This document shows positions 45,806 through 56,586 of a DNA stretch of 64,000 bases, piece after piece (position 1 is the first letter of the stretch; each line of letters starts with the position of its first letter). The position numbers and the translations under genes are program-made. Source of the stretch: Bursaphelenchus xylophilus (lineage: Eukaryota; Nematoda; Chromadorea; Rhabditida; Aphelenchoididae); assembly GCA_904066235.2 (NCBI GenBank), contig CAJFCV020000006.1:9982001-10046000 (forward strand). Direction: 5' to 3'. A model generated the notes under the pieces. That model was not told the origin of the DNA, ran no database searches, and saw only the letters and a list, made by a program, of their open reading frames with translations.

Positions 45806-48225
45806 AAGAGAGTTTTTTACAGATTGAAGCTTCTCATAACAAGGGCCGGACATTTCGAAAAAACGACCAACTCAGAATCTTTTGATATTTTGCATAGTTG
45901 TTGCACTGTGATAGCTGTACGTCAGCGTGAATTTTTAGTTTCTGAAACTACCGTATACGGGGGTTACGGTAGGTACAATTTTCACAAAGATTGGGTTCGT
46001 GTGTAAAAACCCCGAGGGGTAAAAGCACAAAACCTTGCTGTTGTACGTTTTTGACCATGGGGAACATTTTCATAATTGACAACTTTACCATTGGATGTTG
46101 CCTTCGACTACTTTGAAAAATACCAAAGTACCGTATTGAATGTAACTTTTCGGCATTCTACTTGTCTCAACTTTTGAAACCTCTCAAAAATACTCTGACA
46201 TAGGTGTAACAACATATCAAAAATGCGCGAAAATAAAAGGGGTGGTTTTGGAGTTACGGTACTTTGAAGGCAGCCGGTACGGTATTTCAAAAAATCATTT
46301 TTTTCAAAACCGGTGTGGAAGACCCGCAAACCTTGCCAAAATACGTTTTCGACCATGGCGAACATTTTTGTAATTGACACTTTTTCTGTAGGATGCGGCC
46401 TTCGACCGCTATGAGAAATGTCAAGATACCATGATCAATATAACTTTGCGGCATTCTACTTGTCTCAACTTTTGAAACCTCTCAAATATACCTTGACATG
46501 TATGCAACAACATATCAAAAATGCACGAAAATAAAAGGGGTGGTTTTGGAGTTACGGTACTTTGAAGGCAGCCGGTACCGTATATCAAAATTTCATTTTT
46601 TCTAAAATTGACGTAGAAACCCCGCAAACCTCGTCGAAATACGTTTTCGAACCTCGCGAACATTTTTGTAATTAACACTTTTTTGTAGGATGCGGCCTTC
46701 GACCGCTATGAGAAATGTCAAGATACCATGATCAATATAACTTTCCGGCATTCAACTTGTCTCAACTTTTGAAACCTTTTAGAAACACCTTGACATATGT
46801 GTAACAACATATCAAAAATTTAGGAAAATAAAAGGGGTGGTTTTGGAGTTATGGTACTTTGAATTTTGGACATACAGTACACCTCGATTTATTCTCGGCT
46901 CAACTTTACGTAGATTGTCTTAAAAACAAAATGTAATGTTCTATGAATGTTGTACGACCCTCAAAAACTATTTTCACCAGGAAACTCAGAAAATTTTGGC
47001 CTAAGCATACTGTAACATATCGTGCGCAGATAATTGGTTACTGTAACAGCAAGATCAGCGATTTGTTAAATGTTTTGTACCGATTACCACGGTGTAGAGT
47101 CGTGTATGCCATACGACAGTAAAATCTTCCAAATTCGGACATCAGCATCACAACAAAAGTTCGGTGTACTGTATGATCAAGATTAAAAGTACCATAACTC
47201 CAAAACCACCCCTTTTATTTTCCTAAATTTTTGATATGTTGTTACACATATGTCAAAGTGTTTTTAAAAGGTTTCAAAAGTTGAGACAAGTTGAATGCCG
47301 CAAAGTTATATTGATCATGGTATCTTGACATTTCTCATAGCGGTCGAAGGCCGCATCCTACAAAAAAAGTTTCAATCACAAAAATGTTCGCGAGGTTCGA
47401 AAACGTATTTCGACGAGGTTTGCGGGGTTTCTACGTCAATTTTAGAAAAAATGAAATTTTGATATACGGTACCGGCTGCCTTCAAAGTACCGAAACTCCA
47501 AAACCACCCCTTTTATCTTTGTGCATTTTTGATATGTTGTTACATGCATGTCAAGGTACATTTGAGAGGTTTCAAAAGTTGAGACAAGTTGAATGCTGAT
47601 AAGTTATATTGTTCATGGTATATTGGTCATTTCCCAAGTAGTCGACGACTGCATCCTACAGAAAAAGTGTCAATTACAAAAATGTTCGCCATGGTCGAAA
47701 ACATATTTTGGCAAGGTTTGCGGGTCTTCCACACCGGTTTTGAAAGAAATGGTTTTTTGAAATACCGTATCGGCAACATCCAAAGTACCATAACTCCCCA
47801 AAAACCACCCCTTTTATTTCCGCGCATTTTTGGTATGTTGTTACACACATGTCAAAGTATGTTTGAGAGGTTTCAAAAGTTGAGACAAGTAGAATGCCGA
47901 AAAGTTATATTGGATATGGTACCTTGGTATTTTTCAAAGTAGTCGAAAGCTATATCCTACGGCGAAAGTGTCAATTATGAAAATGTTCCCCATGGTCAAA
48001 AACGTAAAACAGCGAAGTTTTGTGTCTTTACTCCTTGGGGTTTTTACACACGAACCCAATCTTTCTGAAAATTGTATCTACCGTAACCCCCGTATACGGT
48101 AATTTCTGAAACTAAAAATTCGTACTGACGTTCAGCTATCATAGTACAACAATTACGCAAAATATCAAAAGATTCTAAGTTGGTCGTTTTTTCGAAATGT
48201 CCTTCGAGTTGTAAAAAACTCTCTT
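45806..48225. mobile_element. Nested 2.4-kb foldback inserted at TTAA
   Basis: The ends AAGAGAGTTTTTTAC and GTAAAAAACTCTCTT are exact inverted repeats flanked by TTAA on both sides (45802-45805 and 48226-48229). The element is a near-palindrome of two arms of about 1.1 kb. Each arm has about three repeats of a 298-bp unit (GGTGGTTTTGGAGTTACGG at 46241, 46539 and 46836), and a unique centre lies near 46870-47180. No transposase is seen. TTAA duplication is the hallmark of piggyBac-type transposition. Confidence 0.9.
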
Positions 48226-48319
48226 TTAAAATGATGTTTATTGAGTTTCTAAGACGTAAAAAATCAGTCTTGGCCCAAAAATTTATTTTTCCGACCTTCA
48301 ACTTCAAAAAAAGTTGGTT

Positions 48320-48404
48320 CAGCCCAAAAGGGAAATCGAACCCGTGCGGCGTTCCCCTATTGATTCCCAAACTACGGCACTAGCCACTCGGCCACACCGC
48401 TCTC
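48320..48404 (-). pseudogene. tRNA-like sequence inside MITE-1 copy 4
   Basis: Box A-like and box B-like motifs as in the other copies, with GGCTAGTGCC in the D-arm region. The neighbouring hairpin CTCTTCCGAAGGAAGAG is deleted. Confidence 0.55.
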
Positions 48405-48548
48405 TTGTACTTTCCTTGTGAAGTCAGACCTTCGCGAAATTTCGACCATCCTTTTGTAGCTGTTAATTTGGTACTGCCCTTTTTGAGAACTGCGTAGACT
48501 TTTCGTCGCGCGCACTGCGCATTTTCCAGTTTTTCCGTGCATGGGGTT

Positions 48549-49097
48549 TAGGGTTCGGACGGGGTATATACCCGGGGTATATTCCCGGGTATATTCCCGG
48601 GTATATACCCAAATACCCGAGAGGCCGGGAATTTTCGGGTATTTATGAGTATATTCAAATTACTACTGCATTCAAAAAATGTAAAAAAGGTCCAGTTTTG
48701 TCATAAAAAATCAATAAATGTTGACATTTTGTCATAATCTGTTTTTTGCCTCCCAAAACTTGGTTCTAAGGTTGAAATTTACTTGGCCGGGGTAGGAAAA
48801 TAAACGGAAAAAAATTCAAAATCTGACTGCCAAATATTGGATTGCTAAACTTTTTGATTGTTAAAGTACTAGTTTTGTTTGTTGTAGTTGGGAAAATAAA
48901 GAATATCACTCCAAACATGATTAGGTTAATGAATAACTTGCCACTTATTCATTAACGACTTCATATTGGTACTATATTGGACTAATTTAGGCTAATTTTA
49001 CAAATACCCGAATATACCCGAGATTTCGGGTATATACCCGGGAATATACCCGGGTATATACCCGCGTGGTGAATATACCCGAATTTTCCGAACCCTA
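48549..49097. mobile_element. hAT-like MITE (549 bp, 8-bp target duplication)
   Basis: The ends TAGGGTTCGGA and TCCGAACCCTA are inverted repeats flanked by an exact 8-bp duplication, ATGGGGTT (48541-48548 and 49098-49105). Subterminal regions are stacked CGGGTATATACCCG palindromes on both sides. The 8-bp duplication points to hAT. No transposase. Confidence 0.9.
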
Positions 49098-49257
49098 ATG
49101 GGGTTCACATTTCCGGGTCCAATTCGAATAGCTTTGCGCAACAGAATCAATTGATCCCTTTACAAAAGAGCAGCACCAATCGCTTTTTTGCGATGATAAT
49201 CCGCTTCAGCGCCTATTATTATAAGCTTGTCAAAATTTTTGGATTATCCCAGATATA

Positions 49258-50490
49258 CAGGGTGACCCAAAATAACGGAGACAAAAGATTTCCCGTTTTT
49301 TCTGCGACTTATGAAGATTCATGAGTGATTCCTTATTTATATTACAGTACCACGTTAGTGTAGTTTTATATTCCGGATTTTTTGTTGTACGACGCTCTTG
49401 TGCCTTGAACCACATCAATATATCCGGTTGACTCGGAGCTTTCTGCCCGTGGGGTCTTTTTGCAAGAAAGCTGCCTTACTGAAAAAAGAAAGTTCGGAAT
49501 AGTTTGAGATTTGCTGTCCTTAATTATCATAATATGGCCTTTAAAACGGGCCATCGTACTAAGCTCAACTATCGATGGTTCAAAAGTTACAGCCGAGTAT
49601 TTTCAGGTAGTTGAAGTGCAAAAATCGGCCTTTTTTGAAAATGTAGGCGTAGAAAGGAGTTTAAACGTTAGATAAGACAAAATGTAATATGAGTTACTAG
49701 AACATGATTAAAGGAACACCATAGAACCAAAAGAGAAACATTTTGTAACTTCTACGGAATGCTATTTGGTAATCACTAGGATTCTGCCTTATTTTTGCCG
49801 TAGGCGGAATACCAGTCGAGCCGGTGACACATAAAGACCGAAAGTGCCCTAGGCTGATTCTCAAGAGTCGTATTCATAAGTGTACAGGAGCAGAATGCGC
49901 CGTTTTTATCTATCTTGTCATTTTGTTATCGATAACCCATCTTTCTCAAAGCCGCGTGCCATGGGGTAGTTCTGGGCGAGAAACTTGTTAAGGAAAATCT
50001 GTTGCAACCAGCAAGCAATCACAACGTTTTCCAGAATTATTGTATTTATGAATAGAATACGTTCTAGCGGTTTTAGCTTTATTCTAAAAAAAACTTAATT
50101 TTTTATGGAAAAAATTTGGAAAAAATTGCGATCTTCAATGTTGAGATCGGTACCACCGTAGAAATAAAAACCGTAGCCCAGAAACCTACATAACTGCTTG
50201 CTTAGAGACGTAATAGTCTAGCAAAACAAATGAACTTGCCATTTCTGCCGCTGTAGTACAGCCATGCTCTACACAACACAAAGGAACCAAAATTGAGGGC
50301 CAAAAAAACGGCGCAAGGCATTTTTGTTAAGCTGTAACTTTTTACTGCGACATGATGACTCCGCCAAATTTTCGTGAATTATAGAGAAAGTCTTATAGAA
50401 TATTACCCACTGTCGCTTGTGTTTTTATAACGCCCGGGTTTCGCGGTGGGACCCTTCGAAAATTTGTCTCCGTTATTTTGGGTCACCCTG
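49258..50490. mobile_element. Mariner-like MITE (1233 bp, TA ends)
   Basis: The ends CAGGGTGACCCAAAATAACG and complement are exact for at least 30 bases (through GGAGACAAA) and are flanked by TA. The interior has only short open frames with no DDE motif recognised, so it is a non-autonomous or decayed mariner-type element. One GTTTCGCGGTGGGACCC core lies just inside the right end (50437). Confidence 0.88.
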
Positions 50491-51159
50491 TAATGAGAAA
50501 CTGTGGCTTCAAATAATTTTCTACGGTATTGCATCGAATTTTGCTATAATAATTTGCTGTGGCCCTCGTAAATTCCATCCTAATCAGAGAACGAAGCCGA
50601 AATCGAAAGAAAACCCTCTAGAATCGGCGATTTTATAGCCGCACTGTACGATTGTCCAAGGTTTCTTTATTCAAATTGGCCAAAAAACCTCCGATCAGGC
50701 CGGACAATACATCCGGTCACGGGTTTATGCGACAATTTCTGACCTTTTCCAAACTTGTTATTGCCTGCCTGCACAGTGCGGCGTTTTTTTCAATTTTTTT
50801 GAAAAATTCTATGGTTGCACGGTGCATTTTTTTGCAATTTTGCACTGTGCATTTTCGAGGGCATTTCACACGATGCATAAATTTTTTTCACTGTTTTTTG
50901 CACGGTGCACGTCAAACTGAGGAGTCCGGTGACCGGAATAGACTCTTCGCTATCCGCTTTTTACACTTCGTCTTGATTTCGCAGAGAAAGAGAGAAAAAA
51001 GACGCAAAACGTACTCTCTCGCCCTAAAATTTCCCCATTTCTTCCCCGACAAAACGTTTTTTCGCGTCTTTTTTGGCCAAAAGATCAGCATGTGGCCTCA
51101 TGATTAAAAAAACGCCTTTTTGTTAGTCATTTTTAGCTGGTTGAATCAGTCATTTCTAC

Positions 51160-51351
51160 TAGTCTTTCCGGAAAGTCGCCGGACGGAAATCGGCGACATG
51201 CACTGTGAGAAAAAACTCAGGGTGCGAGCGACAGCTCGAAAAAGCTTATTGCACTGTGCAAAAAGCCAAAAATTGCACAGTGCAAAGTGAACTTTCGATT
51301 TCGCAGAGTGCATGTCGCCGATTTCCGTCCGGCGACTTTCCGGACGGACTA
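51160..51351. mobile_element. Foldback element A (~192 bp)
   Basis: Arms of about 48 bases (GGAAAGTCGCCGGACGGAAA at the left, the complement at right) enclose two GCAC-palindromes, and each arm itself ends in one. It abuts the next element directly. Confidence 0.75.
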
Positions 51352-51630
51352 TTACGCTTTTTCAAAAGTGCAGACACATTTTGTCGTGGGCCGCACCGTG
51401 CACAAAACCCCTTTTTGCGGGGTGCATTTGACCTTTTGCACTGTGCAACCGGATATCGCTGACATATCGCTGCGACGCAAGCTTTTCTCAGCTGAGTCTC
51501 CGCGAATTTTGGGCGTGCGAAAAGAAATTGCACAGTGCAAGATGTTTCGAAAAGCATCGCGTCGCGCAACATGCACGGTGCGGTTGCAAAAAAGGCCGGA
51601 AAATGTGTCTGCACTTTTGAAAAAGCGTAA
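51352..51630. mobile_element. Foldback element B (~279 bp)
   Basis: Arms TTACGCTTTTTCAAAAGTGC and complement, about 31 bases. The interior contains four or more GCAC-palindromes, including GCACCGTGC and GCACGGTGC variants. Confidence 0.75.
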
Positions 51631-51828
51631 TACTAGTCGCGGAAAAAAGTCCTGGGATTTTTCTGCGACTCTGCACTGTGCATGAACCCGAAAAGTGCTT
51701 TTGCACAGTGCAATTTTGTTGATTTTGCCTTATTGTCGCGCGCGATTCCCGCGACAAATCAACTTTTCGGGGCGCGACGGAATTTGGGGGGCGCGAGAAA
51801 ATCCCAGGACTTTTTTCCGCGACTAGTA
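51631..51828. mobile_element. Foldback element C (~198 bp)
   Basis: Arms TACTAGTCGCGGAAAAAAGT and complement, about 38 bases, with two GCAC-palindromes in the interior. It begins at the base after element B. Confidence 0.75.
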
Positions 51829-52500
51829 GTATGAAAGACCGTGCAAATTGTCAAGTTCAATAATTTTTTTCATACAAAAATTCCGAATTAAAAAAAAATT
51901 CGTTTTGGCTTGATCTTTTTATGAATAGCCTTGTTTATCTAACAATGTAAGCCCCACCCTTTTTTCTCACCTTTACAAAAATTAAGATACCTTTGCTCGC
52001 AGTCTTTAAACGCGCCTTCTTATTCTGACAGCGAACTGGTTTTGTTTCAGTCAATTGTCGATTTCAAAAATGTTTATGTCAAAGTTAAACTTGCGGAAAA
52101 AGTTTGTGAAAATATGTATATTTTATTTATTTTGGAGACAAAAAAATTTGTAAAATACGACTTTCCGATCATTTGGAATCATCGGATTTTCCGATGTGTT
52201 CACATTTTTTGAAATGAAAGCAACAGTTTTCAAAATGATTATTAATCATGTCGCATTCCAAATCCCTCCGTAAAATAGATTACTCAAGATTATCTCCCAT
52301 CTGCTCTTTCGCGCAACAGGAATCGTCGGTGCGTCTGCCGCGCAGATGCCTGGATGTCAGGCCAAAAAACCGTTCATACGGATCATATTATAATAAAACA
52401 TATGTTACGACGATAAAAATTATTGTGCTCGCATCTTTTGTTGATTTTTTATCTTGTTTATTTTTTCCTCATTGTGCAAATTTTATTTATTTTTTTGGTT
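51829..52500. other. AT-rich stretch, nothing recognised
   Basis: No gene, repeat or RNA was identified beyond simple AT-rich sequence. Confidence 0.5.
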
Positions 52501-52690
52501 GATCGCACGGTGCAAACAACCAAAAAATTCTTTTCTGCACAGTGCAATAGAAATTTAGAAATTGGGAGTGAGTGCACTGTGCGAAGATTTGCGATTTTTT
52601 TGTTGATCGCACAGTGCAAACACAAAAACAAAAAATTTTTATTGGTTGCACAGTGCAAGATGAAATAAAAAAAGTGCACTGTGCAAAAAT
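52501..52690. repeat. Dense run of GCACNGTGC palindromes
   Basis: Six copies in about 190 bases (near 52504, 52534, 52573, 52608, 52648 and 52675), spaced about 30-40 bases. Confidence 0.88.
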
Positions 52691-53340
52691 TTCAGAGTAG
52701 CCTAATCGCCGCACGTCAAGAAATTTCGGGCATTGCAAAGGTTCTCACAGCGAAAAAAATTCATAAAACCTGTCATCCAAATTGCACATAACAACAATTT
52801 TTAACCTAATTTTTTTAATGGGAACTCTAGGGAGTACTACTAGTCGTATACAACTGTTTTTTGTACCGCTGGTACATTCTAAATGGGTGTCATCGTGACG
52901 CATTTTCTGAACATGGTTCGAGCTAGGCTAAAAATAGTGCAAATTTCAAGGCAAACTATCAAAAAAACTGTCCCATCAAGCGGGACGGGACCGGTGTAGA
53001 TACTCGAAGAACAGTTTAAGGATTTTTTTGACGTGGAGCCTATACCTCCTTCCAGTGCTCTCTGACTCGGTATCGTCGATACAAACTTTTATTTAGACGT
53101 TGCATTCTTCGCCATGGAAAACTGTCAAAATACTACGATTATGGGTATATTTTGGTTCTATTAGCTTAAGCAGCTCTCGAGCTTTCTATTGGTATCAATA
53201 TCTTGTGATTTACTATTAATCTTTATGTCAAAATATTGCAAACCATTTGGACAAAAACGGATTTGCACAGGGCAGAATGCCAAAAAAAATGCTAGGCTTT
53301 TTCATTGGGCGCCCGTTTTTCTTTTATTTTTTCTTGACGG
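52691..53340. other. No recognisable feature
   Basis: Only unrelated AT-rich sequence was seen. Confidence 0.45.
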
Positions 53341-53592
53341 GCGCCGCACAGTGCCGATTTTACTCAGTATTGGGTTAATGCACAGTGCAAAAGAAAGCAA
53401 AACGGCCTGGCTGCACAGTGCAACGGTAAATGAGAAAATGGCGACTGCACCGTGCGAAAATCTGCGACTTCGATTTTTGTCCGCACAGTGCAATCTAATT
53501 TTTTTAGTGCTTGCACTGTGCAAACGAAATTTTTTTTGTTTGCTTGCACCGTGCAAAAGTTTTCGAGCCTTCCTAATCGCCGCACAGTGCAG
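53341..53592. repeat. Dense run of GCACNGTGC palindromes
   Basis: Eight copies (near 53345, 53380, 53412, 53447, 53481, 53513, 53545 and 53582), again at an average spacing of about 34 bases, with A, T and C centres. Confidence 0.88.
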
Positions 53593-55918
53593 TTTTAATA
53601 CTTTTTTCTTGAGAAATTTTAAAAAATGACTTCCCTTTACTTTTTTTGATCTTTTTATCGTCCACTTTTTCTACATCACGTTCCAATTTCGCCTTTTCCC
53701 ACCTGATGATTAGATAAAAAGTCCAATTCGCCCTTCCTATCTTATCAAAAAACCACTTTTTCCACACAGCCCAGTCCAACTTTTGATTTTTTATTTGATT
53801 TCTTGATTTATACCAGAAAAGTTAACCTTTTGCTCCTGTTTTTAACGCTTCCCAATTGAAATTTCAACTGATTGTGTGCCCTTTTTTGCCGTTAGAAATT
53901 TAGAGGAAGACTTGACCCATTTGGGTCAAGTGTTCCCCTCGAGTTTTTTTCTCGCGGAATCACAAGTCACGGTTTGCCCACATAGAACAAAAAACGACAA
54001 AAAAGCGCCCGAGCCCTTCGCACTTTGCGCCCGAGTCGTGAAAAATTCCGGAATTATAGGGTAAAAGTTGAATGTAAAAGACAGCAAAGACTAACAGAAA
54101 GATAGAAAATAAGAGTAAAAATGAATTCTTGCACACTTCTTCTGTCGTATTGAATGTTTCCCCATCGTCCATGTCGAAACTCTGACTCGCCGTGAGCTTT
54201 CGAAAATGTGCAATTTTAAGGCGCTTTTTAGCGGGTCATATATGGCTTCTTAGAGGTGATTTTCAAGATGTTTGATTTTTGTTAGTTACACGACTATCAG
54301 AACAGCATATCTTGAAAATTTCATGCAATTTGGTGAATTTTGAAGGGTCATTTTCTGGACCCCAATGAAGGGTCCAAAAAGTACTTGGAAATTGATGTGT
54401 AAAACAACTTTGCGTCGAAAAAACCGTTACAGCCGGTCTGGTCTGAGTGTCACTAGCATTTATCAAACCTGACTTGCATTTTCCACATCTACCCATTGAT
54501 TTCTGGCATATGTGTTCGGAGTGAGGGGTGTACGGAAGAAAAAATCGCAAAAAGTAGGCATTTTACAGTACTCTATAAATACTGTACAACACAACATTGT
54601 GAAATTTTTTAATTCTGTTAGACGAGGGATACACTAGAGTCAAATACTGGAAAGTTTCAGAATTCTAGCCCTAAAATTTAATTCGATTTTCTGGACCCCA
54701 CTGAGAGCATCACCCCTTGAGTACAATAAGTTTTGCAAATAAAATTTCATGATGGCTAGGGGATGTCGTGACGGTTCTCCTGGGCTGTACAACAAATAAC
54801 TACACTGCTAGATGCAATTTTTTTACTGTACCGTGGGTTTTAACAGCTTCTGTCATGACCAAAATCCCGTAGATATGGTATCAAAAACATAATGCCTTAA
54901 AAATTATTGACAAAAATGTTCGATACTGTCCTGATCTTTTAAAGATTTTGGCGTGAGAAGATAAACAGCATTGAGGCAATATTACTTATATGGTAACTGT
55001 GGAAAGGTAATCAGAAAAAAGAGTGTCATCATGGTGAAGATGACAAAACCATCGGGAAACTGGTAGTAGTAGTAGAAAAATGATTTAATGTCCCATTATG
55101 ATGATCTTTATGGAAGGGCGGCACACAGGTTTAATATTTGAAGAATGATGATTGTAGTTATATTATTGTTACATAATATAATATTAATTTTATTACGGAG
55201 AATAATTTTTCCGATTTTTCAGATGCACTGAGTATTGTGATATTTAAATTTTTTTAAGCACAGTAGGACTGACAGGGAACGAGGGTAGTTCCCAAATGAA
55301 CTAGAGATGGCGAAAAATGTGTTGATAGGGTGCAAGTCGAAGTAGATGAGTGTAACCAAAAAGCGTGGTGCATGTACAATATAAAAATAGGCAAAAATAT
55401 AATAAAAATTCCAGTTTAACCCAAGAATTACACAAAAAAGTTGTGTTGTTGGCTACTTGGCCTATTCGTTACTCCATTGGCCAAGATAATATTTGTCTAT
55501 TAACAAGACATTTCTAGTACCGGATGATAATATTGTGTTTCTTTATGCTAATTATATCAATCACAATCTTCAGTAACGCTTAGAATGCCTTGCAAGGTGA
55601 ACATCCCAGTTAGTTCTCTGAAACTTTGATCGTATAAAGTGGTTTTCGCAAAAAACAAGAAAAGTCTTTTCGGGCGTTTTTTTGTCGTTTTGGGCAAACC
55701 GTGAAGTTTTCGTTTTTTCGCAGCTTTGAAATTCCTTCCTCCTTTGTGGGGACTTTAATTTCGCTATAAATGTCTGATCTGAACCACTTGATATCATCTT
55801 TGATATCTGAAAAAGTAAGAATTTGAGATTTTTCGATATTTTTGCTTTTAGAAAGCTTGGAGGGAGCGTAAACAGAGTGATTAGAGGATAAAAGGTATTG
55901 TTTTGGAGCTAAAAAAAT
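53593..55918. other. 2.3 kb with no convincing gene
   Basis: Short frames exist (for example 54263-54550 minus and 55610-55927 minus) but none has splice signals or a recognisable domain. ATTTTTGTCGTTTTGGGC-like sequence at about 55680 has a weak counterpart at about 53990. Confidence 0.5.
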
Positions 55919-56375
55919 TTTGCACAAAGCGATATGGCGATTTTCGCACTTTTTAATTTTCGCACTGTGTAGTGAAATTTATTTCAACTGCACTGTGCGA
56001 AAAAGTGAGTCAAAAAATTCACTGCACCGTGCAAAGAAGTCCGGCGCTTTCGAAACTTCTCGAAGCTTCGAATTTATTGCACGGTGCAGGCACAGAAACA
56101 GTTTTTCTGCTTTCTGTCGCGCGTCGTTTTGCACTGTGCGATTTTTTTGTTTCTCTGTTGCACTGTGCGACAGATTCAATTTTTGCGTTGCACTGTGCGG
56201 GGAATTAATTTATTTTTTGAATTTCACTGTGCAGCGACTTGACTTTTTGCATTGCACTGTGCAGCGACTTGACTTTTTTTCTTGCTTTTGCACAGTGCAG
56301 AAGACTGATTTCCTTTGTTTCGCACAGTGCAATGGAAAATACAAAAAATTATATTTTTTTCCATTTCTTGCACTG
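55919..56375. repeat. Dense cluster of GCACNGTGC palindromes
   Basis: About twelve copies, including a direct duplication of CACTGTGCAGCGACTTGAC at about 56223 and 56256. It lies immediately upstream of the first helicase gene. Confidence 0.88.
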
Positions 56376-56586
56376 TGCAGGCAAAAAATCTCAAAATATT
56401 GAACTTTTTCGTCTTGTTTTTTAAAATGCAAGGATATTTTTGGTAAAATACGTGCTCCTCATCTTCACCATGAAATTTCATTTTCTCTAATTTCCTCATT
56501 TTTTCAGAATTAGCCCACCATTTCCCAGCCCTGCACATAATGGGTAGGTAGAACATTTGATGGAATTTGTGTTGTTTTAATTTTAG

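Larger units (their letters stand above)
45597..48418. mobile_element. MITE-1 copy 4, split by a nested element and with a deleted right arm
   Basis: The left end CAAGGAAAGTAC and right end GTACTTTCCTTG are flanked by TGA (45594-45596 and 48419-48421). The left half matches copies 1-3 up to GGCTTAA and the right half resumes at TTAAAATG. About 180 bases of the right inverted arm are missing between the tRNA-like unit and the last 12 bases. Confidence 0.9.
50768..51725. repeat. Cluster of TTGCACNGTGCAA palindromes
   Basis: About fifteen copies, for example 50771, 50817, 50840, 50899, 51249, 51273, 51437, 51529, 51670 and 51703. Several lie inside the three foldback elements listed next. Confidence 0.85.

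Noticed and set aside
51205..51757. Overlapping open frames rich in CTVQ, HCA and ALC peptides, here and at 52.4-53.6, 55.9-56.4, 57.6-58.1 and 61.9-62.5 kb
   Set aside because: These peptides are translations of the TGCACNGTGCA palindrome in different frames; no splice context or homology.
53876..55927. Similarity between frames reading TVCPHRTKNDKKAPE (plus) and TVCPKRQKNARKDF (minus)
   Set aside because: The match is short and rests on A-rich sequence around an AAACGACAAAAAA stretch; not enough to define a repeat or gene.
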